Assembly (NCBI GenBank): GCA_016946835.1
Contig: JACVTC010000082.1
Location: 440,001 to 465,000, forward strand
DNA: 25,000 nt
Direction: 5' to 3'
DNA from: Neocallimastix lanati (nom. inval.)
Taxonomy: Eukaryota; Neocallimastigomycota; Neocallimastigomycetes; Neocallimastigales; Neocallimastigaceae
A program made the translations under genes and the position numbers. Positions 1-7,685 of the stretch are shown piece by piece (position 1 is the first letter of the stretch; each line of letters opens with the position of its first letter). The notes beneath the pieces are model-generated. The model saw nothing but the letters and a program-made list of their open reading frames with translations, was not told where the DNA came from and did not search any database.

Positions 1-3
1 AAT

Positions 4-471
4 ATGGATAAACAAATTATTGAAGAAAATATAGAAGGTAATATGGTAATTAATAAATTGAGTGATACTATTCTCGAAGGTAACGTATATAATCCATCAC
101 ATAAACTAATTCCAGTAGAAAAGAAAAACGAAAACATATTATTATGTAAAGAGGAAAGTAAATTATTAGAAAGTAAACCTATTGATAAATTGAAAATAAA
201 TAAAATTAAGATGGAAGGAAATAATTTAAATATTTATAATGAAATGATAAATAAAATTAAAATAAATTCTGATAATAAAATAATAATAAAAAAAATACCT
301 ACTGTAGAAAATTCCAACCAAAATAATGGTAATAGCAAAAATAATTCAAAAAGAAAATTTAAAATTAAATTTAATTATAAAAATACAATTATTAAAAAGT
401 ATAATAATAATAGGAAAGATACAAAGTGTATTATCAGGAATTACAAATATAAAAGAAAAAGAAAAACATAG
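4..471 (+). CDS. Asn/Lys-rich ORF, possibly the C-terminal end of a longer frame
   Basis: A 155-codon frame ends in TAG at 469-471. It is open to the left edge of the window, so the first ATG may not be the true start. The product is rich in Asn, Lys and Ile and finishes in a strongly basic tail (KRKRKT at the end). I recognise no domain, signal peptide or membrane segment. The frame lies on the same strand as, and about 260 bp upstream of, a polypurine tract and an LTR (717-1389). It could therefore be the 3' coding end of an LTR retrotransposon whose body lies outside the window; that is inference. A host low-complexity protein, or a chance frame in A-rich DNA, is the alternative. Confidence 0.35.
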   Translation: MDKQIIEENIEGNMVINKLSDTILEGNVYNPSHKLIPVEKKNENILLCKEESKLLESKPIDKLKINKIKMEGNNLNIYNEMINKIKINSDNKIIIKKIPTVENSNQNNGNSKNNSKRKFKIKFNYKNTIIKKYNNNRKDTKCIIRNYKYKRKRKT

Positions 472-641
472 TTTGAATATAATTCAATTAAATTTTCAAA
501 ATTCAAAATTCAAAAATTCAAAATTTAAATTATTAAATTTCAAATTTCAAATTTCTATAAAAAAAAAAAAAAAATTTATACATAATATTTTTATGTTTTT
601 ACTTTTTTAACAAAATATATATAAAAATTTAATTATTAAAT

Positions 642-679
<38 letters not shown>

Positions 680-686
680 TTTTTTT
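472..686. other. AT-rich non-coding stretch ending in A30/T11 tract
   Basis: No gene is seen. Short repeats of AAATTCAAA type occur at 490-560. An uninterrupted run of 30 A (646-675) is followed directly by 11 T (676-686), which can fold into a simple hairpin. It separates the ORF at the window start from the element terminus at 688-731. Confidence 0.6.
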
Positions 687-687
687 C

Positions 688-731
688 GCCTGACTTCAAG
701 GGACGAAGTCTTATTTAAAGTGGGGGAATCT
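688..731 (+). other. 3' internal end of an LTR retrotransposon: hairpin and polypurine tract
   Basis: A perfect 6-bp hairpin, GACTTC (692-697) with GAAGTC (705-710), is followed by AAAGTGGGGGAA (717-728). A GGACGAAG-like stretch followed by AAAGTGGGGG just before the 3' LTR is the usual layout at the 3' end of many Ty3/gypsy chromoviruses, where the purine run primes plus-strand DNA synthesis. A TG-starting LTR begins three bases later. Nothing else of this element is recognised with certainty, because its body would lie upstream of the window. Confidence 0.6.
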
Positions 732-1389
732 TGATACGATACCACTATAAAAATAAGATTTAGGTAAGAAATTTAGGTTAGAAATATTGTATAAATATTA
801 TTGGTTATAATAATTAAAATAATTTATATATAGTTAATTCAAATAATTATTTTTAAAAGCATGGTTAATTCTTTTATCATAATTAAAATAGATAAATTAT
901 ATTAATAATGATTCTATTATTATGATAATAAATTAATTCATCATTATTATTAATAAGTTTTATTTTATATTTTAAATATTATTTTGAGAATTATATAGTT
1001 TTAGGAATTATATTATAAATATTAATAATTATATTTTATTTAGGAAATATATTTTAAATATTAATAGTTAAATATATTTAATAATGAAATTGTATTTTTA
1101 AATAAAGTTATTAGGAAATTAATAGTTAAAGAGATATGTTTAATAAAAATATAATATTAAATAATTATTTTAACAATTATATAAAATTAAGAGAATGTAA
1201 TAATAAATTATTATGTATGTAAGAGTAAAATTATAAAAATAAATAAAGAACAAAATATTATTATAAAACATTATTATTATAAATTATTTTCTTATATTTA
1301 TTAGAATATATTATTGTGTCATAATTCCCTAGAGAAACGACCAAATAAATAAATAACTAGATATGGAATATTTTAAATGTTCTGTATCA
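732..1389 (+). repeat. 3' LTR (or end of truncated element), TGATAC...GTATCA, 658 bp
   Basis: The segment starts TGATAC and ends GTATCA, a perfect 6-bp terminal inverted repeat with canonical TG...CA ends. A polypurine tract lies just upstream (717-728), so this is the 3' LTR of a + strand Ty3/gypsy-like element. The five bases after it, TTAAA (1390-1394), would be its right-hand target duplication; the left one is outside the window. The body is very AT-rich without a long frame. I found no second copy in the window, so the right boundary rests on the inverted repeat and on its position next to the TTAAA. Confidence 0.6.
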
Positions 1390-1394
1390 TTAAA
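1390..1394. repeat. Target-site duplication TTAAA, left copy
   Basis: TTAAA immediately precedes the left LTR of the Ty3-type element and is repeated at 8586-8590 immediately after its right LTR. A 5-bp duplication is usual for Ty3/gypsy integrases. The same five bases also directly follow the older LTR at 732-1389. Confidence 0.9.
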
Positions 1395-1768
1395 TGTAAT
1401 AATTCTATTAAGAACTAACTCAAAATAGAATTATTAACTACAACTTAACGACTAATTCATTAAGTTGAGAAAATAAAATAAAATAAATTTTTTTACCTTT
1501 AATGTAGAGTTTATTATAAAATTAATTATAATAATAACACAAAATGTAAGAGAAGAATTGTTTGTATAAATTGATCTTAAAAATATGTTTTTGAATAAAA
1601 TATTTTTATTAATTTATTAAAGTTAAAAATATAAAAATGTTACTATTATAACTATGTTTTTTATAATAATAACTCTTGATTTCTCAAAGAGAACTCAAGA
1701 GCCTTATTTATATTTTTTTATGAAAATAAGATTAAATAAGAAAGGGTTTTCTAATCTTAACAAATCTC

Positions 1769-1897
1769 TTATCTAGGAAAAGATTAGATAGAAAAACCTA
1801 GATAAGTTTTCGATCGATATTCTATCCATATCGATCATCGCATTAATTAAGTAAAACCGATTACTTCTAAAAAGTAATTGGAAAAAATCTTAATTAA
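1769..1897. repeat. Cluster of three perfect inverted repeats in the LTR U3
   Basis: Three hairpin-forming units stand side by side: TTATCTAGG (1769-1777) with CCTAGATAA (1797-1805); GATCGATAT (1812-1820) with ATATCGATC (1828-1836); and TTAATTAAG (1843-1851) with CTTAATTAA (1889-1897), the last enclosing ATTACTT (1860-1866) with AAGTAAT (1872-1878). The same array recurs in the other LTR, 6291 bp to the right (8060-8188), upstream of the predicted promoter. Confidence 0.8.
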
Positions 1898-2006
1898 CCG
1901 ATTTTCTAATCTAATCTAATGATCGAAAATAAAAGAATAAAATAATAAAAGATATTTCGATCATATAATTTATCCTTATATTAAAAATATAAAATTAAAT
2001 AGTTAA

Positions 2007-2077
2007 TAAAATACAGAATACATTATAAAATACAGAATACATTATAAAATACAGAATACATTATAAAATACAGAATA
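2007..2077. repeat. 19-bp tandem repeat in the LTR, 3.7 copies
   Basis: The unit TAAAATACAGAATACATTA is repeated exactly at 2007-2025, 2026-2044 and 2045-2063, followed by 14 bases of a fourth copy. The other LTR carries the same array at 8298-8368. In the element's sense this is in U3, so it could be a promoter repeat of the kind that varies in copy number between LTRs; that role is inference. Confidence 0.9.
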
Positions 2078-2294
2078 AAATACAATACAAAATACATTAG
2101 TTACAGTAGAGAATTTAACATATTGTAAATATATTATTTAAAATTATTAAATAAATTTTGTTAAATTAATGAATATTTAAAATTAAATTAAATAAATTTA
2201 ATAAATATTATATGTAATTAAATAAAGTTATAGTTATAATAACTTAACTAAGAAAATATAATTATTTGCTAACAAATAATTATAGATTCTTACA

Positions 2295-2307
2295 TTGCTC
2301 TGTTTAA
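2295..2307 (-). other. Polypurine tract of the Ty3-type element
   Basis: On the - strand the 13 bases between the gag-pol stop codon and the 3' LTR end in AAACAGAGCAA, directly abutting TGTAAG of the LTR. The position is right for the plus-strand primer, but two C residues make the tract imperfect. Confidence 0.5.
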
Positions 2308-5300
2308 TTATGATGTTTCCATTAAGTCTTCATTTCTTTTAGTATATGGTTCCAATTGTGAGATATGAAATACCGGATGGAGATGTAAGTTCTCTGGAAG
2401 TTCCAAACGGTAATTCATTCTTTCCCTTTTCTCGATGATTTTAAAAGGTCCAAGATATTGAGTGGATAATTTTCTAGAGGGTTCATTCGTAAAGTAGTAT
2501 CTTCTAAGCATAACCAAATCATTTACCTTAAAGTCAGGTCCTACAGATTTTTTATTGTCAGCATATTTCTTAAAATCTTCTTTGGCTTTAACTAGATGTT
2601 GACGAAGGGCATTGAAATGTGAAGACCAATCCCTAGTAAGAACAGAAGCACTATCTTTTAGCAGAATCGGTGGTGAATCAATAACACAATTTGGGTCAAA
2701 TCCATAGTTAGCATGAAAAGGAGTTTGAGCTATTGATTTGTGAATGGAGTTGTTGTAGGACATTTCACATAAAGGGAGGTAGAAACACCATTCGTTTTGA
2801 GCAGAAGAACAATAGCAGCGAAGATATTGCTCTATTACAGCATTAGCCCGTTCAACCTGACCATTTGATTGTTGGTGGTGAGCAGTAGCAAGTCTTGGTT
2901 TAGCACGAATAGCATCGCACAACGAAGTCCAAAATTGAGAAGAGAATTGGGAACCATGATCAGACACAATCACTTTAGGAAAACCATGATACTTAAAGAC
3001 TTGGAAAAGTAAGAGCTTGGCAGTTAAGTCGGCAGAAGGAACATCGGAGCAGGGTACTAAATGAATCATTTTGGTTAAATGATCAGAAACAACCATGATA
3101 CAAGTGCAATCTTGTGAAGAAGGCAATGAAACAATAAAATCGACGCCAATAACTTCCCAGGGTTTTGTAGGAGTAGGAAGTGGTATTAGTTTACCATAAG
3201 GTTTATGACGACGGATTTTATTTCTACAACAAACATCACAAGAAGCCACATAATTTGAAATATCTTTTTTCATATTAGGCCACCAGTAGTTCCTTCTGAG
3301 TTTTTCAAAGGTCCTATCTACCCCCTGATGGCCACTAGTGGGTGCATCATGGAAAGACTTTAAAAGTCTAGCCCTGAGACTGGAAGGGATAATAATACGC
3401 TTCTGAAAGTGAAGTACGCCATCGACGAAGGAAAATAAAGAACTTTTGATGTTGTTTGACTTATCCCTTATTTTTAAGAGGATGTTTTTACAATAATTAT
3501 CAGCTTTCTGTGCTTCAATAAGACTACTAATATTGTCATTTATAGCACAACAGAAAGCATTATTGTTAATTACAGGTTGTGATTCAGATGAAGAGTCAGA
3601 TTTAAAATCTGGGCGTCTTGAAAGAGCATCTGGTTTGCCACTTTTAGCGCCTGATCTGAATGCAATCCTATAGTCAAACTTTGATAAAAAGAGACTCCAA
3701 CGAATTTGTCTTTGATTTAAATGTTGGGGTTTCTTAAAATACAATAAGTTCTTGTGGTCTGTTATTACTTGAACAGGAAATTTTGCGCCTTCTAAATGAT
3801 GCCTCCAAGTTTCAAACGCAGTAATTATAGCAAGAAGTTCTTTATCATATATAGTATAATTGACTTCTGCTTTATTGAGGGATCTAGAATGGAAGGCTAC
3901 GGGATGCAATAAGTTATCAGTGTCACTAACCTGAGAAAGTATGCAACCGACAGCAAAGTCGCTAGCATCTGTTTCAACGATGAATTCTTTCTCTGGATTA
4001 GGAAAAATGAGCACTTCATCAGCTTTAAAAGATTCTTTTAATTTATTAAAAGCTTCATTTGCTGATTCATCCCAATTAAATGTAGTATTTTTCCTTAAAA
4101 GTCGACGAAGAGGTTCCATATTTTTGGCAAAATTATTGATAAACTTTCTATAGAAATTACATAAGCCTAGAAAACTTTGTAATTCCTTTTGATTCTTCGG
4201 AATAGGCCAATCCAGAACAGATTTTACCTTATCCTTATCCATAGTGAGACCATCTACAGAAACAGTGAAGCCTAAGAAAGTGGTTTTAGTAACATGGAAG
4301 TCACATTTCTCTAATTTAGCATATAATCCATTGTTGATGAGAAGTTGAAGAACGATCCTAACATGTTTAATATGTTCTTCTTCGTTGTTAGAGTAAATAA
4401 TGATGTCGTCCAGATAGACTTGCATGAAAGAACCAATGATATCACTGAAGATATCTTGTACAAAACGTTGAAAAACCGAAGGGGCATTTCGAAGACCAAA
4501 AGGCATAACGAGATATTCGAAATGTCCTAAAGGGGTTCTAAAAGCAGTAAGATATTCGTGACCTTCTTTAACTCTGATTAGGTTATAAGCAGATCTAAGG
4601 TCAAGACGAGTAAATATCTTAGCTCCTTGAAAGGATTCAATCAAGTCATTTATTCGTGGAATTGGGTAGCTATTACGGATTGTGATAGCATTTAATCGGC
4701 GATAATCTACACAGAGTCTAAGGGTACCATCGCGTTTCATTACAAATAATATAGGAGCACCTGCTGGTGATTTTGACTTCCTAATGAATTTCTTTTTTAA
4801 GTTTTCCTTAATATAATCCTTTAAAGCTTTCAGTTCTTGTACAGTAAGAGAGTATATTGGACCAAAATAAAGTTGTCCACCAGGAATAAGCTCAATAGCA
4901 ATATCATAGTCACGATGGGGTGGTAAGTTCTCAGCTTGTTTCTTTTCAAATACTATTTTAAGATCCGAATAGTATTTATTAATAATCTCTTCTTTTCCCT
5001 GAACGTCAGTGTTTACTTCTTCTGAATTAATCATTGCAGCACATAAATCAGAATCTGAGATATCTGTATCGAAAGCCGAATTTGGTAATACTGAATCTTC
5101 TTCTGAATTCTCCAACATTGAAGCAGTAATATTTTTATTTTGATTAAAAAACTTATTACTTTTGGAGGATGGGCAATGTGAGCCACAGTATCTACCAAGG
5201 AAGTAGATTCTATTATTTTTATAATCGATGAAAGGATTGTGAACGGATAACCAATCCCTTCCAAGAATACCATTAATGCCCTGAAGAGATAGATTAGCAA

Positions 5301-6351
5301 TGCAGAATTCAAAAGTTTCCTTATGATCCATAAATTTTAATTTAAGGGGCTTAGTAGTTTGTCTGATATTCATACTTTTCCCATTAGGAAGTTGGATGTT
5401 GATTTGGGAATTGAGTCCTAACACAGGTAATCTATTAGAATTTGCGAAGTTTTTACAAATAAAACTTCTGGCAGAACCCGAATCAATTAATAGATTTGCC
5501 TTAATATTTCTTCCATTAATATCAAGGTAGAAGGTAGTTGTGATTGTTGTTTTAATATTCGGGGTGTAATTTGCTGAAAGTATGTCATTTTTAGACTTAT
5601 TTTTTCTGAAATGAGAATGTTTAGAATTCTTTTCTGATTTTAGTAAATCGTTTCTCTTCCTATGAAACGACATTTTTCCATTAAATTTATTTTTTTGATT
5701 GTGGCGTAGACGACTTTCCAAAAAACACTTCTTATCAATTCCAATAATAATGTTGGTAGCTTCAAAAAGAGTAGATGGCTTTTCGAGTTTATCAAACTCT
5801 TCGCGGACTTTGTCAAGTAGACCCTTACCGATTATATCGATTAAAACTTCGTCGGGCCATCCTAAACGTCCAGCCAATCTCCGAAATTCAATAGTATATT
5901 CAGCAACATTTCCTAATTGAAGTTGTTTCAATTTCCACAACTTTTCCATGATGACATATTTTTGCTTCCTTTCATTCCCAATATCAAAGTTATCCAGTAA
6001 GAGCTTCTTAAACTTACTAAATTCAAGGTTCTTTAGAGTACCATCAGTTAAAAGAGAAAGACCCCATTTTCTGGCGGTACCAGTAAGTTTATTAATAACA
6101 AAAGAACTTTTTAGTTCATCCTTTTGAAAAGAATTTGGATGCTCCTTAAAGAAATCTTCACTTTGAATTAAAATTTCTAATATATTTAGTTTATTGCTTT
6201 CATTTTCCTTTTGGAGGACACCATTAGGAGAAAAGAAAGCAGGAATGAAGTCAGCAATTGCAGTAATAAGTTTGGATGCATTTTCATCATGGAGATAGGA
6301 ATTATTAACTTCACTTGAGGAAATTGCTTGTTTATTACTATTGAAATCCAT
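2308..6351 (-). CDS. gag-pol: Ty3/gypsy Gag-Pol polyprotein (protease, RT, RNase H, integrase)
   Basis: One uninterrupted 1347-residue frame. Residues ~60-215 form a capsid-type Gag domain (ARKWGLSL, YTIEFRRLAGRL region). Protease has D290-S-G followed later by ILGRDWL (362-368). Reverse transcriptase runs ~500-700 with the catalytic YLDD at 646-649. RNase H starts near 790 with TDAS and later TDHKN. Integrase has the HHCC finger (H1001, H1008, C1038, C1041) and a D1071, D1131, E1167 triad with the canonical 35-residue spacing. A GPF motif follows at 1301-1303. The frame ends 23 residues after HPVFHISQLEPY, where many relatives carry a chromodomain; none is seen. No CCHC knuckle is present in Gag. 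All key catalytic residues are intact. Gag and Pol share one frame, so their ratio must be set by processing or decay, as proposed for Tf1. Confidence 0.95.
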   Translation of the reverse strand: MDFNSNKQAISSSEVNNSYLHDENASKLITAIADFIPAFFSPNGVLQKENESNKLNILEILIQSEDFFKEHPNSFQKDELKSSFVINKLTGTARKWGLSLLTDGTLKNLEFSKFKKLLLDNFDIGNERKQKYVIMEKLWKLKQLQLGNVAEYTIEFRRLAGRLGWPDEVLIDIIGKGLLDKVREEFDKLEKPSTLFEATNIIIGIDKKCFLESRLRHNQKNKFNGKMSFHRKRNDLLKSEKNSKHSHFRKNKSKNDILSANYTPNIKTTITTTFYLDINGRNIKANLLIDSGSARSFICKNFANSNRLPVLGLNSQINIQLPNGKSMNIRQTTKPLKLKFMDHKETFEFCIANLSLQGINGILGRDWLSVHNPFIDYKNNRIYFLGRYCGSHCPSSKSNKFFNQNKNITASMLENSEEDSVLPNSAFDTDISDSDLCAAMINSEEVNTDVQGKEEIINKYYSDLKIVFEKKQAENLPPHRDYDIAIELIPGGQLYFGPIYSLTVQELKALKDYIKENLKKKFIRKSKSPAGAPILFVMKRDGTLRLCVDYRRLNAITIRNSYPIPRINDLIESFQGAKIFTRLDLRSAYNLIRVKEGHEYLTAFRTPLGHFEYLVMPFGLRNAPSVFQRFVQDIFSDIIGSFMQVYLDDIIIYSNNEEEHIKHVRIVLQLLINNGLYAKLEKCDFHVTKTTFLGFTVSVDGLTMDKDKVKSVLDWPIPKNQKELQSFLGLCNFYRKFINNFAKNMEPLRRLLRKNTTFNWDESANEAFNKLKESFKADEVLIFPNPEKEFIVETDASDFAVGCILSQVSDTDNLLHPVAFHSRSLNKAEVNYTIYDKELLAIITAFETWRHHLEGAKFPVQVITDHKNLLYFKKPQHLNQRQIRWSLFLSKFDYRIAFRSGAKSGKPDALSRRPDFKSDSSSESQPVINNNAFCCAINDNISSLIEAQKADNYCKNILLKIRDKSNNIKSSLFSFVDGVLHFQKRIIIPSSLRARLLKSFHDAPTSGHQGVDRTFEKLRRNYWWPNMKKDISNYVASCDVCCRNKIRRHKPYGKLIPLPTPTKPWEVIGVDFIVSLPSSQDCTCIMVVSDHLTKMIHLVPCSDVPSADLTAKLLLFQVFKYHGFPKVIVSDHGSQFSSQFWTSLCDAIRAKPRLATAHHQQSNGQVERANAVIEQYLRCYCSSAQNEWCFYLPLCEMSYNNSIHKSIAQTPFHANYGFDPNCVIDSPPILLKDSASVLTRDWSSHFNALRQHLVKAKEDFKKYADNKKSVGPDFKVNDLVMLRRYYFTNEPSRKLSTQYLGPFKIIEKRERMNYRLELPENLHLHPVFHISQLEPYTKRNEDLMETS

Positions 6352-6488
6352 TTTTGTGCCTTTAGTATAGATAAAAATAGGATAGAGTTAACAAAATGGA
6401 CATTTTTATTACACAAAATTAAGAATTATAATAAGGATTTTGATTAATAAATATTTTATAGAATACACTTTAATTTCTTCCTTCCCGT

Positions 6489-6560
6489 GTTACCGTTCAT
6501 TTGGTTTATCAACCAAAAGGCTGAGGTGTAGGTCTAATGTTACAGCCTACCAGTAACGGT
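6489..6560. other. Potential multi-branched RNA structure in the leader
   Basis: ACCGTT (6492-6497) can pair with AACGGT (6555-6560). Between them lie TTTGGTT/AACCAAA (about 6500-6516) and GGCTG (6519-6523) with CAGCC (6543-6547), the latter alternative to GTAGG/CCTAC. The segment is clearly less AT-rich than its surroundings. It was folded by eye only. Confidence 0.4.
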
Positions 6561-6867
6561 CAACTACGTACTTGGAAATTAAATTAAAATGATTAACAAA
6601 ATATTATTATAAACTTATCCTTTATTATAAACTTCTGCATAAATACAATATTTAGTATTATTTTAATAAAAATTCAATATCACTTTCTTATGCCTTACAA
6701 CATTCAAAAACCGGCAAAAGTGATCCATTAAAACATAAAAAAAATATTTTATGTTTTCCATAGCAGTTTTATATAATCAAGCATAAAAAAACATAACTGC
6801 TATAACCAATTTTGTTTGGGATAAACAAACTGTTAAAACCCATTATTAAAATTAAAACTATATAATT

Positions 6868-7059
6868 TTACTTCAATACATAATATTGAAGAACCTCGAG
6901 GCCTTCGGTGACCAAGAGTTCCTTATTCGCTAGAGCTACATTCGGATAACCTATACTTTCACGTGAAATACTGCATTTCCGTACAGTACAAACCGCTACG
7001 GTATAGGAAAAGGAGACCTTTCCTTTATTACTACCTAAAAATGTACTCACCATCCCCAA
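6868..7059 (-). CDS. 63-codon ORF in the Ty3 leader, unknown function
   Basis: An ATG-to-TAA frame in the element's sense orientation, upstream of gag-pol. Its composition is far less AT-rich than the neighbouring leader, with codons such as GCG, CGG, GTC and CTC. The product starts MGMVSTFLGSNKGK and ends in VLQYYVLK. I recognise no family and see no membrane segment. A good 5' splice-like GGTGAGT lies at its start. The same stretch can form several hairpins (CCTATAC with GTATAGG, and the palindrome TTTCACGTGAAA), so it may be a structured RNA rather than a gene. It would act as an upstream ORF if translated. Confidence 0.25.
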   Translation of the reverse strand: MGMVSTFLGSNKGKVSFSYTVAVCTVRKCSISRESIGYPNVALANKELLVTEGLEVLQYYVLK

Positions 7060-7167
7060 TTAGATGGCTAACTCTATATATGAAGGTATTATTACCTTCT
7101 CAGTTTGTTATTTTTAATTTATTTTTTAATGTTTTTATTTATTTCTTTATTTATTTATTATTATTAT

Positions 7168-7169
<2 letters not shown>

Positions 7170-7219
<50 letters not shown>
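7170..7219. repeat. 50-base homopolymer (T on +, A in element sense)
   Basis: An uninterrupted run of 50 T. Because it lies inside a recently inserted element, it was probably carried by the transposing copy and did not all arise after insertion. Length errors in sequencing are likely here. Confidence 0.9.
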
Positions 7220-7223
<4 letters not shown>

Positions 7224-7673
7224 ATTTTAAATTATTCTTTCTATTCTTAATTATATTATCTAAAATTATTTATTATTCTATAATACTATTAATTCTAAAT
7301 TATTAAAATAATTCTAATCTATTATATATTATTATATTTATTCTAAAATTATTTTAATTAAATTATTATAATCTAAAACTATTCTATAATATTAATTTAT
7401 TATTCTATTATTAACTATTAAAAAAAATTTTTTTTTTTTAATATAAATTTTTTTTTTTTTTTTTTTAATATAATTTTTTTTTTTTTTTCAATCAAAATTG
7501 CTAATAAAAAAAATTTTTTTTTTTTTTTTTTTTTTTTTTGTGCCACTCTAGCTATATATTATTATTGTATTCTAATATATATAATTTCAATAGACTAATT
7601 CACTAACAAAATTTCCAATGTTACACTATTCTAAAAATTTTTCACATTTTATCTAACCCTAAGCTAATCTAAG

Positions 7674-7685
7674 AAGAGTTATTAT
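7674..7685 (-). other. Primer-binding site, self-priming type (Ty3-type element)
   Basis: In element sense the 12 nt directly after the 5' LTR read ATAATAACTCTT. No TGG-starting tRNA complement is present. The stretch is perfectly complementary to the element's own RNA beginning at - strand position 7968 inside the LTR (AAGAGTTATTAT, 7968 down to 7957). Tf1 and sushi-type elements prime from the first ~11 nt of their own transcript in exactly this layout. The match to the predicted transcription start supports the call. Confidence 0.7.

Larger units (their letters stand above)
1395..2294 (-). repeat. 3' LTR of the Ty3-type element (left), 900 bp
   Basis: It starts TGTAA and ends TTACA on the + strand (a 5-bp terminal inverted repeat) and appears identical to 7686-8585. 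It contains a cluster of inverted repeats (1769-1897) and a 19-bp tandem repeat (2007-2077). As the left LTR of a - strand element it supplies U3-R and the polyadenylation region of the transcript. Confidence 0.95.
6352..7685 (-). other. 1.33-kb 5' leader of the Ty3-type element
   Basis: This region between the 5' LTR and the gag-pol start is unusually long. It contains less AT-rich, hairpin-forming islands (6485-6565 and 6885-7060), a perfect inverted repeat AAAACATAAAA/TTTTATGTTTT near 6730-6760, the inverted repeat ATAGCAGTT/AACTGCTAT near 6760-6800, a 50-base T run (7170-7219), and several shorter T runs around 7430-7540. One 63-codon frame lies on the sense strand (6868-7059). No other gene is seen. 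In other LTR elements the leader carries packaging and dimerisation signals; that role here is inference. Confidence 0.7.

Noticed and set aside
326-610. 94-codon + strand frame
   Set aside because: It overlaps the longer frame at 4-471 and continues into simple AT repeats; no domain or composition supports it.
2007-2077. Possible CRISPR-like array
   Set aside because: Units are contiguous tandem copies without spacers, inside an LTR of a eukaryotic retrotransposon.
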